From: CAZPXZ01 sp965221505
Lineage (GTDB): Bacteria > Pseudomonadota > Alphaproteobacteria > Rhodobacterales > CAZPXZ01
DNA: 64,000 nt
Reading direction: 5' to 3'
Assembly: GCA_965221505.1 (NCBI GenBank)
Contig: CBDCSI010000002.1
Location: 620,001 to 684,000 of the forward strand
Every line of letters starts with the position of its first letter. The stretch's first letter is position 1. The position numbers were made by a program, and so were the translations under genes. The notes under the pieces were generated by a model. It was not told the DNA's origin and did not search any database. It saw only the letters and a program-made list of their open reading frames with translations. Positions 54,994 through 64,000 of this stretch are shown here, in pieces.

Positions 54994-55740
54994 CGATCGT
55001 CTCCTCGCTATCGCCCAAGCCCAAGCGGCTTCGGCGTCGAGCTCTGTCCCGATCATCTTGACGACGATTTTGATTGTTGCCGCGAGAGTATCGGACACCG
55101 AGACACGGCGCAATTCACGCCGACGAAGAGAAGCGGCCCCGGTTTGTTGCGCCATCGCCGCAACCCGTCGAGCGACAGCGAGTACGTCGCGACTGCAGGG
55201 CTCGGTTGACGACGAAAAACTGCCCGCGGTCGAACCGCGATCCGGCGACGGCCCGTTCGCCGTACGGACGCTTCCGGCGCCGGCCGACAGGCGGAGAGGC
55301 AGGCACTCGATCGCGTTTCCTGGCGCACAGGAGAGCGGTACCCCGAAGATACGCAATACGCTCGACGTTGGCGGACGCGCCGAAAGCACAAACCGCAGAG
55401 CAGCCAGAGACGAATTCGCTCCCAACGTCTCGCAGATTCGATCCGTGGGGATTTCGCGACCCACTCCGGATGCGCGGGATCGAGAAGCGGAACGATCCGG
55501 GCCAACGTCCGGGAACGACGCAGGTATCTCAGCGCCGCCGGATCCCCTGGAACTCCCCGCCACCGCCCATGCCGCCGTACGGTCTCGACCCGTCGCCGTC
55601 CCTCGTCGGCAACGCCCGGCCGGACGGGAACCGATTCCCGATCAGGGACGAAATTCGGCGGACTCCGCGCCCCGTTGTCTAACGCCGAGCGCCTTTCTCT
55701 CCATCGGCCGAGAGTCGCGAAGCGCTCGAAAGTCTCCGTT
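54994..55740. other. Long gap without supported genes
   Basis: Several frames are open on the minus strand (for instance 54823-55563), but their translations lack motifs, membrane spans or homology signs, and they overlap gene C in another frame. I see nothing specific in this stretch. Confidence 0.4.
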
Positions 55741-56778
55741 TCAGCGTCCGCCGGGCCGGTACGGCGCGCCCGGAAGGACCGTATCGCCCAGCCGTACGTC
55801 GCCGCCCCGAACCAGTCGCCGATGTGCAGACGGGTCCGGGTGAGCGCCCGTGATCACCATGACGAGGGGGCCGGACACCCCCGAGAGCTTGCCCGACAAC
55901 AGCGCCGCGGCGCCGACCGCGGCTCCGCCCTCGCACACGATCCCGTCCTCGAAGTAGAGACACTGCATTCCGCGGTAGATCTCTCGCTCGCTCACAAGCC
56001 GCGTGGCGTCGAGCCATCTGCGGCAGAGTTCGAAGCTGTGCCGGTTCTCCAAACCGATATCGCCGGTGAGCGCGTCCGCCAGGCTCGAACGCTCCTCGAC
56101 CTCCACGATTCGCCCGGCCTCGATGGACTCGTGCATCGCCGCGCCCTGTTCCATGGACACGCCGACCGCCGCAACTTCCGGCCTCGCCGACTTTGCGGCC
56201 AGCGCCACGCCCGCCGCGAGTCCGCCGCCCGAGAGCGGCAGGACGAGGCCGGACACGTCCGGCAATTGGTCGAGGATCTCGAGCCCGACCGTGCCCTGGC
56301 CGGCGATCACCCGCAGGTCGTCGAACGGATGGATCTCGTGAAGTCCTTCCTTCGCGACGGCGATCGAACATGCGGTCTGCGCTTCGGCGCTGGTCGCCCC
56401 GGCGATTCGCACCTCCGCTCCGAGGGTCGAGATCCGTTCGACCTTGGATGCCGGAACCCGGGAGGACAGGAACACGACCGCGCGAAGGCCGTGCACCCGT
56501 GCCGCCCAGGCCACCGCGCGTCCGTGATTGCCGGACGAGCAGCACGCCACTCCGGAAACGCCCGATGGCAGCCGCGCGAGCGCGTTCGCCGCGCCGCGGA
56601 GCTTGAACGCGCCGCTCGGCTGCTCGTTCTCGAGTTTGAGCCACACGTCTGCGCCGTGACGGGCGCTGAGGAACGGCGAACGCTTCAGCGGCGAGCGAAC
56701 GGCAATACCCCGGATCGCCTCCAGAGCCGCGCGAACGTCGTCTCGGTCGAGACTCTCCACCTGCGTCCCCCCCGTCAC
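55741..56778 (-). CDS. PLP-dependent threonine/serine dehydratase-like protein
   Basis: This 345-aa fold-type II PLP enzyme shows LENEQPSGAFKLRGAANAL with the PLP Lys near residue 58, SSGNHGRAVAWAARVHG near 81, and the phosphate-binding LSGGGLAAGVALAAKS near 183. It lacks the C-terminal ACT regulatory domain of biosynthetic threonine deaminase, so a catabolic ammonia-lyase or racemase-like role is likely. It resembles EutB-type dehydratases, but no ectoine genes surround it. It is divergent from the M20 peptidase gene with 166 bp between, which should contain both promoters. Confidence 0.85.
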   Translation of the reverse strand: MTGGTQVESLDRDDVRAALEAIRGIAVRSPLKRSPFLSARHGADVWLKLENEQPSGAFKLRGAANALARLPSGVSGVACCSSGNHGRAVAWAARVHGLRAVVFLSSRVPASKVERISTLGAEVRIAGATSAEAQTACSIAVAKEGLHEIHPFDDLRVIAGQGTVGLEILDQLPDVSGLVLPLSGGGLAAGVALAAKSARPEVAAVGVSMEQGAAMHESIEAGRIVEVEERSSLADALTGDIGLENRHSFELCRRWLDATRLVSEREIYRGMQCLYFEDGIVCEGGAAVGAAALLSGKLSGVSGPLVMVITGAHPDPSAHRRLVRGGDVRLGDTVLPGAPYRPGGR

Positions 56779-56944
56779 GCAAGGCGCCGTGCCCCGGTGC
56801 CGGGCGACGAACGCCTTCGGTCGAACGGCGTCGCCCCGGATCGCAAGACCCGGCCGATACGCACCCCGTTCTGGTATTAGTGTGGGCGCAGCGCGAGCGT
56901 CCCGTCAACGGCGCCCGTTCCGACCGTCCCTGGAGGCACGTCCG

Positions 56945-58066
56945 ATGCGAATTCCTGAAGCGAACGAGCTGCTCGCACAAATCAACCGGTGGGTCGCCGT
57001 CGAGAGCAAGACGGACGAAGTCGACGGCGTGAACCGGATGATGGATCTGGCCGAATCCGCCTGCGCGACCGCAGGCATGCTGACCGACCGGATCCCCGGC
57101 CGCGAGGGGTTCGCAGACTGCGTTCTGGCCAGACCGCGGGACGACGGCGGCGACGGACCGTGCGTGTTGCTCCTGGCGCATCTGGACACCGTGCATCCCG
57201 CCGGAACGCTCGCCCGCAATCCTGTCCGAACCGAGGGCGACCGCGCCTTCGGCCCGGGGATTCTGGACATGAAGGGAGGCGCCTGCCTCGCGGTCGCCGC
57301 ATGCGGCGCCGCGCTCGCGGACGGCGGCGCCCGACTTCCCGGCCGGATCCTGTTCGTCTCCGACGAGGAGGTCGGAAGCGTGGTGTCCCGCCGGTACATC
57401 GAACGGGAGGCGCGACGCGCACGATACGTTCTCGTCGTGGAGCCCGGCCGCCCGAACAACACGATGGTGACGGGTCGGAAGGGCACGATCCGGATGGAAC
57501 TGGCTGCGCACGGCCGGCCCTCGCATTCGGGCGTCCGCCCGGAAGACGGGCGCAGCGCCATCCGCGAAATGGCGCACCAGATCCTGGAACTGGAGGACTG
57601 TACCGACCCTGATCGCGGAATTACGGTGACGACCGGACTTGTCTCCGGGGGAAGCGCGCCGAACGTCGTGCCCGAGCTTTGCCGGGCGACTGTGGACGTT
57701 CGCGTCCGGACAGCCCCCGACAGCGAGGAGATGCTCCGCCGGCTGCGGTCGCTTCGCCCTCGCTTTCCCGACGTTCGCCTCGAGATCCGCGCCGAGGAGA
57801 ACCGGCCCCCGTACGAGAAGAACGATGACGTCGCGTCGCTGTACGAATTTGCCCGCGCGGAGGCGCAGGCGATCGGACTGCCCTGTGGGGAATGCTCGAC
57901 CGGGGGCGGAAGCGACGGCAACTTCACGGCAGCCATGGGAGTTCCCACGCTGGACGGACTCGGGGTGGAGGGCGACGGCGCCCACACGATGGAGGAACAT
58001 CTCCGGATTTCCTCGCTGGTCCCGCGTGCGACGATGCTCGCGCGCCTGTGCCGAAACCTGCAATGA
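56945..58066 (+). CDS. M20-family metallopeptidase (carboxypeptidase G2-like)
   Basis: This 373-aa zinc hydrolase has the metal ligands in LLLAHLDTVHP and GPGILDMKGGACLA, the catalytic base and ligand Glu pair in VSDEEVGS, a later ligand in VVEPGRPNN, and a final His in GAHTMEEHLRI. A dimerisation domain with HGRPSHSGVRPEDGRS lies in the middle. GGAGG sits 8 nt before the chosen ATG, well downstream of the longest possible frame. It likely removes C-terminal Glu or another acyl-amino acid residue; substrate unknown. It is followed by an enoyl-CoA hydratase gene after 85 bp. Confidence 0.87.
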   Translation: MRIPEANELLAQINRWVAVESKTDEVDGVNRMMDLAESACATAGMLTDRIPGREGFADCVLARPRDDGGDGPCVLLLAHLDTVHPAGTLARNPVRTEGDRAFGPGILDMKGGACLAVAACGAALADGGARLPGRILFVSDEEVGSVVSRRYIEREARRARYVLVVEPGRPNNTMVTGRKGTIRMELAAHGRPSHSGVRPEDGRSAIREMAHQILELEDCTDPDRGITVTTGLVSGGSAPNVVPELCRATVDVRVRTAPDSEEMLRRLRSLRPRFPDVRLEIRAEENRPPYEKNDDVASLYEFARAEAQAIGLPCGECSTGGGSDGNFTAAMGVPTLDGLGVEGDGAHTMEEHLRISSLVPRATMLARLCRNLQ

Positions 58067-58151
58067 GCGGCCCGAACGCGAGACGCGGGCGGACCGCCGC
58101 TCGCCCGGAAGTCACGCCCGGCCCGGCAACCGAAGACAGGGGGAGCCTCCG

Positions 58152-58946
58152 ATGACGGTTCGAATCGAGAAATCCGGCACGGTCTGGACCGTAATCCACT
58201 CGCGCTACGAAGCCCGAAACGCGATGGATCCGGACAGCGCGGCCGCGCTCCGGGAAGCGTTTCTCTCCTTCGAGCGGGACGAGAGCGCCCGGGTGGCGGT
58301 GCTCTGGGGCGAGGGCGGCGCGTTTTGCGCCGGCTGGGACCTGAAACGCGTCTCGGACCTGGACGGGGACGACCCGCTTGCCCCGATCGACTTTCCCGCA
58401 TCCGGTCCCCCGCCGGTGGCGCCCCTCGGGCCGACCCGGCTGGAGCTCGACAAGCCGGTAATTGCGGCGGTCGCGGGACCGGCCGTCGCCGGCGGCATGG
58501 AACTCGCGATGTGGTGCGATTTCCGGGTCATGGAGGAAAGCGCCTATATGGGGGTGTACTGCCGCCGGTGGGGCGTGCCGCTGATCGACGGCGGCACGGT
58601 GCGCCTTCCCCGCCTGGTCGGCCAGGGCCGCGCACTGGAGATCATCCTCACCGGACGGAAGGTGCCGGCGGAGGAGTGCGCCCGCATCGGACTCTGCGAA
58701 TACGTCGTCCCCGACGGCCGGGCGCGCGGCAAGGCGGAGGCGCTCGCGGCGGACATCGCCCGCTTCCCGCCGAACTGCGCACGGGCCGACCGCCGTTCGG
58801 CGATTCGCCAGTACGGCCTGCCGATTCGCGACGCGATGCTGAACGAATGGCGAAACGGCAAGCGGGAAGTGAACCGGGAGGGCATCCGCGGGGCCGGCCG
58901 TTTTCGGGACGGTCTCGGACGCCACGGCGACACCCGGAAGATCTGA
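58152..58946 (+). CDS. Enoyl-CoA hydratase/isomerase family protein
   Basis: This 264-aa crotonase-fold protein contains SRYEARNAMDPDSAAAL near residue 17, the oxyanion-hole GGAFCAGWDLKRVSD near 57, and AVAGPAVAGGMELAMWCDFRV near 106. GGGGAGCC precedes the ATG. The catalytic Glu position usual in hydratases falls around CRRWGVPLIDGGT, where an Asp is seen instead, a variant common among less-characterised crotonases. Its role in a catabolic pathway with the preceding M20 enzyme is only suggested by position. Confidence 0.86.
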   Translation: MTVRIEKSGTVWTVIHSRYEARNAMDPDSAAALREAFLSFERDESARVAVLWGEGGAFCAGWDLKRVSDLDGDDPLAPIDFPASGPPPVAPLGPTRLELDKPVIAAVAGPAVAGGMELAMWCDFRVMEESAYMGVYCRRWGVPLIDGGTVRLPRLVGQGRALEIILTGRKVPAEECARIGLCEYVVPDGRARGKAEALAADIARFPPNCARADRRSAIRQYGLPIRDAMLNEWRNGKREVNREGIRGAGRFRDGLGRHGDTRKI

Positions 58947-59004
58947 ACGCCGGGAACGCCTGTCCCGCAATGATCGCGCCGGTTCTCCGCGCCTGACTCG
59001 AACG

Positions 59005-59877
59005 TTGCGCAGTTCGCAGAAGGCCCGGGTCTACGTCGCGGCGCTCTCGATGGCCGCGTCCGCCCTGTTCGCGGCGCTGGTCCATTCCGGCGTGCACCTT
59101 GCGGGCGCGTCCCTTCCCGTCATCGAGGTCGCGTTCTTCCGCTCCGCCTTCGCCCTGTTGTCCGCAGTCCCGGTCCTGCTTCTGTATCCGCCCCGTTCCG
59201 TCTTGCGCTCGCAGAATCTCGGTCGGCAGGTCCTCCGCGCGTCCTGCATCACCGTCAGCGTGTTTTTCTGGTTCTACGGCCTCGCCACGGTGCCGCTGGT
59301 CGAGGTCGTGTCGCTCAGCTTCCTGGCCGCGATCTTCGTCACCATCGGAGCGGCGCTGTTTCTCGGCGAACGGGTCGACGCGCCGCGTTGGGCGGCGGTT
59401 CTGGTCGGGCTCGCCGGCGCGCTCGTGATTCTGCGGCCGGGCTTCGCCGAGGTGTCCGTCGGCATGCTGTCGACGCTCCTCGGAAGCGTGCTCTGGGCTT
59501 CCGGACTGCTGATGACCAAGCGTCTGTCCCGCGAGGACGGCAACATGAGCTTCGTCCTCTTCACTGCCGGTTTCGCGACGGCGTTCTTCGCGATACCGAC
59601 CGCCGTCGTCTGGGTCCCGCCCTCCGGCCCGATGCTGGCCGTCCTGTTCGGAATGGGGCTGTTCACCGCCGTCGGACACTGGTTCATGTCCAACGCGCTC
59701 CGCCTCGCCGACGCGTCGGTCAGCATGCCGATCGACTACACGCGCCTGGTGTGGGTCGCGCTGATCGGGTATTTCGTGTTCCACGAACAGCCCGCCGTCC
59801 ATACGTGGGTCGGCGCCGCCATGATCGTCGGCGCCAGCCTGTTCATCGCCTACCGCGAATCCCGCGCCGGCGCATGA
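59005..59877 (+). CDS. EamA/DMT-superfamily transporter
   Basis: This 290-aa inner-membrane protein has ten hydrophobic segments in two EamA repeats. The end of the first repeat is FLGERVDAPRWAAVLVGLAGALVIL and the equivalent end of the second is FVFHEQPAVHTWVGAAMIVGASLFI. I used the TTG at 59005, which gives MRSSQKARVYVAALSM; an in-frame ATG at 59050 is an alternative. Such proteins export amino acids, metabolites or drugs. The substrate is unknown. Confidence 0.85.
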   Translation: MRSSQKARVYVAALSMAASALFAALVHSGVHLAGASLPVIEVAFFRSAFALLSAVPVLLLYPPRSVLRSQNLGRQVLRASCITVSVFFWFYGLATVPLVEVVSLSFLAAIFVTIGAALFLGERVDAPRWAAVLVGLAGALVILRPGFAEVSVGMLSTLLGSVLWASGLLMTKRLSREDGNMSFVLFTAGFATAFFAIPTAVVWVPPSGPMLAVLFGMGLFTAVGHWFMSNALRLADASVSMPIDYTRLVWVALIGYFVFHEQPAVHTWVGAAMIVGASLFIAYRESRAGA

Positions 59878-60086
59878 GCGTCGGGATTCCCGCGCTTGCG
59901 GCGCCGCGGCCCGTGCGCCACGTCCGCAATTCGCGAGGTTCGGGCGTGTCGACCGGCCGCGCCCGCGAGGGGCCGATCGTCGCTCGCGGAAGCCGCGATC
60001 GCCTCCGGTGCGAATTGCCGACCGCGAACGAGCGAGTTACCATCGCGCCTATCCACCCTCACCAGCAATTCAGGGAGAATTCGGTC

Positions 60087-61538
60087 ATGAGTTCAATCCG
60101 TATCCGTAGCACGGCGTTGAAATGCGCAGGCGCGGCCGCGCTAGCCGTCGCGGTCGGTTCCGCTCCGGCGATCGCCGACGACGCGTTCTGGGCGGAAGCG
60201 GCGGCGCCGTACCAGGGCGCGACCATTCGCGGCGTATCGGAGAGCACGCCGCCGTCGAATTACGCGTCGGAGGTTCTGGCGCCCCGGTTCACCGAGCTCA
60301 CCGGCATCGAGGTGGAGTTCGAAACCACGTCCTGGGACCAGATGTACACCAAGGCGATCAAGGACATGGAAGCCAACACCGGCATCTACGACTTCGTCTA
60401 CATCGAGCAGGACATCATCTACTCGTATCTGGCCCGCGACTTTCTGGTGAACGTCTCCGACAGCCTCGAGTCGATGGCGGACCTACGTGCGCCGAACGTC
60501 GACTTCGACGACTTCACGACGTTCATCGACTACTTCAAGAACGCCGACGGCGACGTCTTCGGAGTTCCCATGGAGGCGTTCATCAAGGTCTACCTGTATC
60601 GGAAAGACCTGTTCGGCGACGAGGGTGCGCAGGCCGCCTTCCAGGACCGGTACGGCTACGCGCTGGCTCCGGCAACCACCTTTGCCCAATGGCGGGACAA
60701 CGCCGAGTTCTTCACCGGCTGGTGCGCCGAGCAGGACATGGACTGCTGGGGCACGACGGTACAGGCCCATACCGGACACCCGGCTTCGACCTACGAAATG
60801 ATCGAGTCCATCTTTCCCACGTTCGGTGTCTACAATTGGGGCATCAACATGGAGAACTACAAGGCGACCGTGGCCAACGGCGGCAATCTCGACAGCGACA
60901 CCGCCAAGGAAGCCCTCTCCTTCTGGATCGGCCTGCTCGAATTCGCCCCGCCGGAAGCCACTTCCAGCACCTGGGACGAAGTCGGCTCGTCGTTCGCCGC
61001 GGGCCGCGCGGCGCAGGGCTGGGTCTACGGCGAGAACGCGACCTGGATCGCGCAGGACGAAGACCGGTCGCTGGTCGTCGGCAACGTCGGCGTGGCGCTT
61101 CCGCCGACGGCGGACGGCGTGATGGAAGACGCGGACGCCGGCAACGGCTATATCGGGTATTTCGACGGCGGCGCCTTCGGCATTCCGCACTCCTCGAAGA
61201 ACAAGGAGGCGGCGCTTCTCTGGCTGCAGTTCATCGCGCAGAGCGAGGTGCAGCCGGAATGGGCAGTCGCCGGAGGCCGGATTACCCACAAGTCGACCTA
61301 CGACTCCCCAGAGGTGCAGGCGGCAGACGCGAACACCGACGGGTATTTCACCCTGATGCGCGAGAGCGGCCGGTTGTTCGCCGGAGCGCCGCCCTATCCG
61401 TTCCACGCGGCGGTCCGAGAGGCGATCGATCCGTTCATCCATCAGGCGATCGCCGGACAGATGAGCGTTTCCGACGCCCTCGACCAAGCTGCCGAGGCGG
61501 TGGACGCCGAACTGGTCAAGCTGGGATACGCCCAGTAG
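60087..61538 (+). CDS. Sugar-type ABC transporter substrate-binding protein
   Basis: This 483-aa periplasmic protein of the extracellular solute-binding family 1 has a signal peptide (STALKCAGAAALAVAVGSAP, cleavage near AIA-DD). The mature protein has LAPRFTELTGIEVEFETTSW and WDQMYTKAIKDMEANTGIYD, usual in binding proteins for sugars and polyols. AGGGAGA precedes the ATG by 8 nt. It starts a transport operon with two permeases 100 bp downstream. Confidence 0.88.
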   Translation: MSSIRIRSTALKCAGAAALAVAVGSAPAIADDAFWAEAAAPYQGATIRGVSESTPPSNYASEVLAPRFTELTGIEVEFETTSWDQMYTKAIKDMEANTGIYDFVYIEQDIIYSYLARDFLVNVSDSLESMADLRAPNVDFDDFTTFIDYFKNADGDVFGVPMEAFIKVYLYRKDLFGDEGAQAAFQDRYGYALAPATTFAQWRDNAEFFTGWCAEQDMDCWGTTVQAHTGHPASTYEMIESIFPTFGVYNWGINMENYKATVANGGNLDSDTAKEALSFWIGLLEFAPPEATSSTWDEVGSSFAAGRAAQGWVYGENATWIAQDEDRSLVVGNVGVALPPTADGVMEDADAGNGYIGYFDGGAFGIPHSSKNKEAALLWLQFIAQSEVQPEWAVAGGRITHKSTYDSPEVQAADANTDGYFTLMRESGRLFAGAPPYPFHAAVREAIDPFIHQAIAGQMSVSDALDQAAEAVDAELVKLGYAQ

Positions 61539-61638
61539 CGCCCGACGCTCGCCGGGGCGCATCCGCGCCCCGGCCCCTCACGCGGCGCAGGCGACCTGCC
61601 TGACGCTCGCCTTCCCCGCACCCCGGAGGGATCGCCGG

Positions 61639-62520
61639 TTGCACTCCACTCGCACGGCATGGCTGCTGCTCTCGCCCACGCTCCTCATTCTCGCGGTGAC
61701 CGGGCTGCTGCCGTTCCTTTATGTCCTCTATGTCGGATTCTTCCAGTGGAATCCGCTGGGCGTCTCGGACGAGATGACGTGGATCGGCGGCGACAACTAC
61801 CGGGAGCTCGTGTTCGACGCCGCGTTTCTGAAGTCGGTCTGGCTCGCCGTCCGCTTCACACTCGCGTCGGTCGCGATCGAGCTGGTCCTCGGATTCGCGC
61901 TCGCCCTGACGCTTCTCGACTCCTTCCCGCTCCGATCCTTTTTCCGCACCGTCCATACCCTGCCGCTGATCGTCGCGCCGATCGTCGTGGGCGCGATCTT
62001 CAAGCTGCTCATGGTGCCGGGATTCGGGCCGATTCCCCACTTTATGGACCAGTGGTTCGGGCTGGAGTTCAACTACGGGCGATATGCCGGCCAGGCGTTC
62101 TGGGCGCTGGTCGTCATGGACGCGTGGCACTGGACGCCGTTCGTCACGCTAACCCTGCTTGCCGGGCTGAGCGCGCTGCCGCGCGAGCCTTTCGAACAGG
62201 CGCTCGTCGACGGCGCCAGCAAGGTCCAGATCTTCGTCCAACTGACCGTCCCGCTCCTGATGCCCGTGCTGCTGACGACGCTGTTTCTGCGGCTCATGGA
62301 CGCGATGCGGATCGTCGACGAAGTGTGGATGCTGACCGGCGGCGGACCGGGGGTCGAGACCCGATTCGCCGGGATTCACATCTGGCGCCAGGTGTTCGCG
62401 AGCCAGACCTACGGCTACGGATCCGCCATGTCGCTGCTGCTCCTGTATTTCACCATCGTGGCGTGCTGGCTCCTGTTCGTGACCATCGCCGGACGGCGCA
62501 AGGGGGAGGAGCCGAGATGA
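61639..62520 (+). CDS. Sugar-type ABC transporter permease 1 (MalF/UgpA-like)
   Basis: This 293-aa inner-membrane permease starts at TTG 61639, supported by GGAGGG 8 nt upstream. Six spans and the EAA-type loop EQALVDGASKVQIFVQLTVP near residue 192 are visible. The stop overlaps the next permease's ATG by 4 nt. Confidence 0.9.
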   Translation: MHSTRTAWLLLSPTLLILAVTGLLPFLYVLYVGFFQWNPLGVSDEMTWIGGDNYRELVFDAAFLKSVWLAVRFTLASVAIELVLGFALALTLLDSFPLRSFFRTVHTLPLIVAPIVVGAIFKLLMVPGFGPIPHFMDQWFGLEFNYGRYAGQAFWALVVMDAWHWTPFVTLTLLAGLSALPREPFEQALVDGASKVQIFVQLTVPLLMPVLLTTLFLRLMDAMRIVDEVWMLTGGGPGVETRFAGIHIWRQVFASQTYGYGSAMSLLLLYFTIVACWLLFVTIAGRRKGEEPR

Positions 62521-63374
62521 AACGTTCCTCCCGGACGCTGAAGAAGTTCATGGTGCTCGTTCTATGGGGCATCCTCAGCGTCATGACGCTGCTTCCGGTG
62601 TACTGGATCGTCGTCGTCTCGACACGGAGCCGGGTGGAGCTGTTCGGCCGCCCCAACTTCGCCCCGACATTTCTCGAGAAGATCTACTGGAAGAACTACG
62701 TAAAGCCTTTCGTCGACGGTCCCCACGGCGACTATCTGCTCAACTCCATCATCGTCGCGACCAGCAACGCCGCGCTCGTGACCTCGCTGGCGGTCATGGC
62801 GACCTATGCGCTGTCCCGCTGGCGCCTCGCGGCCTCCGACAACATCTTCTTCTGGACCATCACCAACCGGATGGCGCCGCCGGCGGCGTTCCTGCTGCCG
62901 CTGTTCCTCATGTTCACGCAGCTGTTTCGGGTCGGCGACGCCTCGCTGTTCGACACGCGAACCGGCCTGGTCCTGCTCTATTGCGTCTTCAACCTTCCCT
63001 TCGCGATCTGGCTGCTCAAGGGTATCGTCGACGGCATCCCGCGAGAGCTCGACGAGGCCGTGCTGCTGGACGGGGGCAACACGTTCACCGTACTCACCCG
63101 GGTAATCGTTCCGCTGGCAGCTCCGGGAATCGCCGTCACGGCGCTCCTCAGCTGGGTCTTCGCGTGGAACGAATATCTGTTCGCGGCCACCCTCACCAGC
63201 GTCGAAGCCCGCACCGTGACCACCGGGCTGGCCGAGTTCGTAACCGTTACCGGGACCAACTGGGGCGAAATGGCGGCGGTTTCGGTGGTCTCGATGCTTC
63301 CCGCCCTGTTGTTCCTGGCGCTGGTTCAGCGCTACATCATCAGCGGCATGACGTTCGGCGCAGTGAAGGGATAG
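62517..63374 (+). CDS. Sugar-type ABC transporter permease 2 (MalG/UgpE-like)
   Basis: This 285-aa inner-membrane permease carries the EAA loop DEAVLLDGGNTFTVLTRVIVP near residue 180 and the SWVFAWNEYLFAATLTS stretch characteristic of MalG-type permeases. It is translationally coupled to permease 1 through ATGA. No ATPase gene for this importer is within the window. Confidence 0.9.
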   Translation: MKRSSRTLKKFMVLVLWGILSVMTLLPVYWIVVVSTRSRVELFGRPNFAPTFLEKIYWKNYVKPFVDGPHGDYLLNSIIVATSNAALVTSLAVMATYALSRWRLAASDNIFFWTITNRMAPPAAFLLPLFLMFTQLFRVGDASLFDTRTGLVLLYCVFNLPFAIWLLKGIVDGIPRELDEAVLLDGGNTFTVLTRVIVPLAAPGIAVTALLSWVFAWNEYLFAATLTSVEARTVTTGLAEFVTVTGTNWGEMAAVSVVSMLPALLFLALVQRYIISGMTFGAVKG

Positions 63375-63379
63375 GACCG

Positions 63380-63568
63380 GTGAAGCCCAGGACGAGGCAA
63401 GGGTTCCTGCCGATCCACACCAACTGGTTCGACCGGTTGTTCATTTCCGTCATTCTCTATATCGCCGGGCACCTCCTGTGGATGCGTTTCCTCGAATTCG
63501 CGCTCCCGATCTGGATCTGCACGATCCTCTTCGTGGCGCTCGGCGCCTGGATCGTCCGGCGCGGGTAG
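63380..63568 (+). CDS. Small two-span membrane protein in ABC operon
   Basis: This 62-aa protein starts at GTG 63380, 5 bp after the permease stop, with AGGA just before the start. It has a basic N-terminus (VKPRTRQGFLPIHTNWFDR), one hydrophobic segment (LFISVILYIAGHLLW) and a second (LPIWICTILFVALGAWIV), ending RRG. The position implies co-expression with the importer. I do not recognise a named family. Confidence 0.7.
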   Translation: MKPRTRQGFLPIHTNWFDRLFISVILYIAGHLLWMRFLEFALPIWICTILFVALGAWIVRRG

Positions 63569-63653
63569 CCATGCGCGCAAATTGCACCGAAGGATGCCGG
63601 CCGTTGCCGATCGGCCGGTACGCCTGCCTACTCCCCGACCGAACGGAAATGCC

Positions 63654-64000
63654 GTGCCCGCAGCGGACTACGTGATCGTAGGCGCCGGGAGCGCGGGCTG
63701 CGCGATGGCCAGCCGGCTGAGCGAGAGCGGCCGCCGCAGCGTTCTCGTCGTCGAAGCCGGCGGTTCCGACCGGGGACCGCTGATCCGGATGCCGGCCGCG
63801 CTCTCCTATCCGATGAACATGAAGCGCTACGACTGGCAGTACCGCACCGAACCCGAACCCCGCCTGGCGTCGCGCCGGCTCGCCGCGCCGCGCGGCAAGG
63901 TGATCGGCGGCTCTTCCTCCATCAACGGCATGGTGTACGTGCGCGGACATCCGCTCGACTACGACCACTGGGCCGAGGTCGGCGCGCGAGGATGGGCCTT
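63654..64000 (+). CDS. GMC-family oxidoreductase (choline dehydrogenase-like), 5' part
   Basis: The first 115 residues of an FAD-dependent GMC oxidoreductase run off the window edge. The FAD-binding YVIVGAGSAGCAMASRLSES lies at the N-terminus, followed by VLVVEAGGSDRGP. The GMC signature GKVIGGSSSINGMVYVRGHP is near residue 84. GTG 63654 gives VPAADYVIVG, a normal start. Family members oxidise choline or other alcohols to aldehydes. It may metabolise the polyol or sugar taken up by the preceding importer. Confidence 0.85.
   Translation, partial: MPAADYVIVGAGSAGCAMASRLSESGRRSVLVVEAGGSDRGPLIRMPAALSYPMNMKRYDWQYRTEPEPRLASRRLAAPRGKVIGGSSSINGMVYVRGHPLDYDHWAEVGARGWA

Overview
The window looks like a chromosomal segment of a high-GC alphaproteobacterial heterotroph rich in ABC importers. 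Support: the histidyl-tRNA synthetase carries the alphaproteobacterial-type motif-2 stretch RDEKPGPGRF, hisS-hisZ-hisG are clustered with a short HisG plus HisZ, and yqeY lies divergent to carA. Most flanking genes are very GC-rich and packed into operons with 1-13 bp overlaps. No rRNA, tRNA or CRISPR array was seen.

Layout. 336-7091 (minus): a BMP-type nucleoside ABC importer (binding protein, double ATPase, two permeases) run straight into an isochorismatase-fold hydrolase, a PfkB kinase and a nucleoside phosphorylase, which reads as uptake plus salvage. 7264-12245 (minus): an Ldh_2-type dehydrogenase, hisG, hisZ, hisS and yqeY. 12344-15394 (plus): carA, an enoyl-CoA hydratase-like gene and an AbrB-family membrane protein; carB is not next to carA. 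15850-34920: the most unusual region, described below. 35223-36542 (minus): a DprA/SLOG protein. 36764-40682 (plus): a polyamine-type ABC importer, followed by an S58 (DmpA-like) aminopeptidase and a lone BglII-family restriction endonuclease homologue with an altered active site. 42838-52270 (minus): an eight-gene catabolic operon with a NitT/TauT-type importer, flavin monooxygenase, Gfo/Idh, SDR, a TIM-barrel-like protein and a D-aminoacylase-like amidohydrolase. 52643-54993 (minus): three small secreted cysteine-rich proteins, one frameshifted. 55741-64000: a threonine-dehydratase-like enzyme, an M20 peptidase, an enoyl-CoA hydratase, an EamA transporter, a sugar-type ABC importer without its ATPase in view, and the start of a GMC oxidoreductase.

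The central region is a head-to-tail array of six paralogous units with a period of about 2.74 kb, and it has visibly lower GC than its flanks. Each unit holds (i) a conserved block exactly 151 nt long, (ii) a 43-44 codon small ORF with its own Shine-Dalgarno-like sequence, (iii) a 675-687 codon gene whose start overlaps the small ORF stop by exactly 8 nt, and (iv) a conserved 3' region. The large proteins share a C-terminal PcfJ-like signature (EG-x2-M-x-[NH]-C-L) and more variable N-terminal and central segments. Unit 3 is broken by a 2510-bp IS with 8-bp target duplications; its single protein joins a DruA-like (DUF4338) domain to a Tn5-like transposase. The function of the array is unknown. 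The repeated architecture, the coupled small ORF and the neighbouring DprA/SLOG protein make it the best candidate here for an undescribed system.
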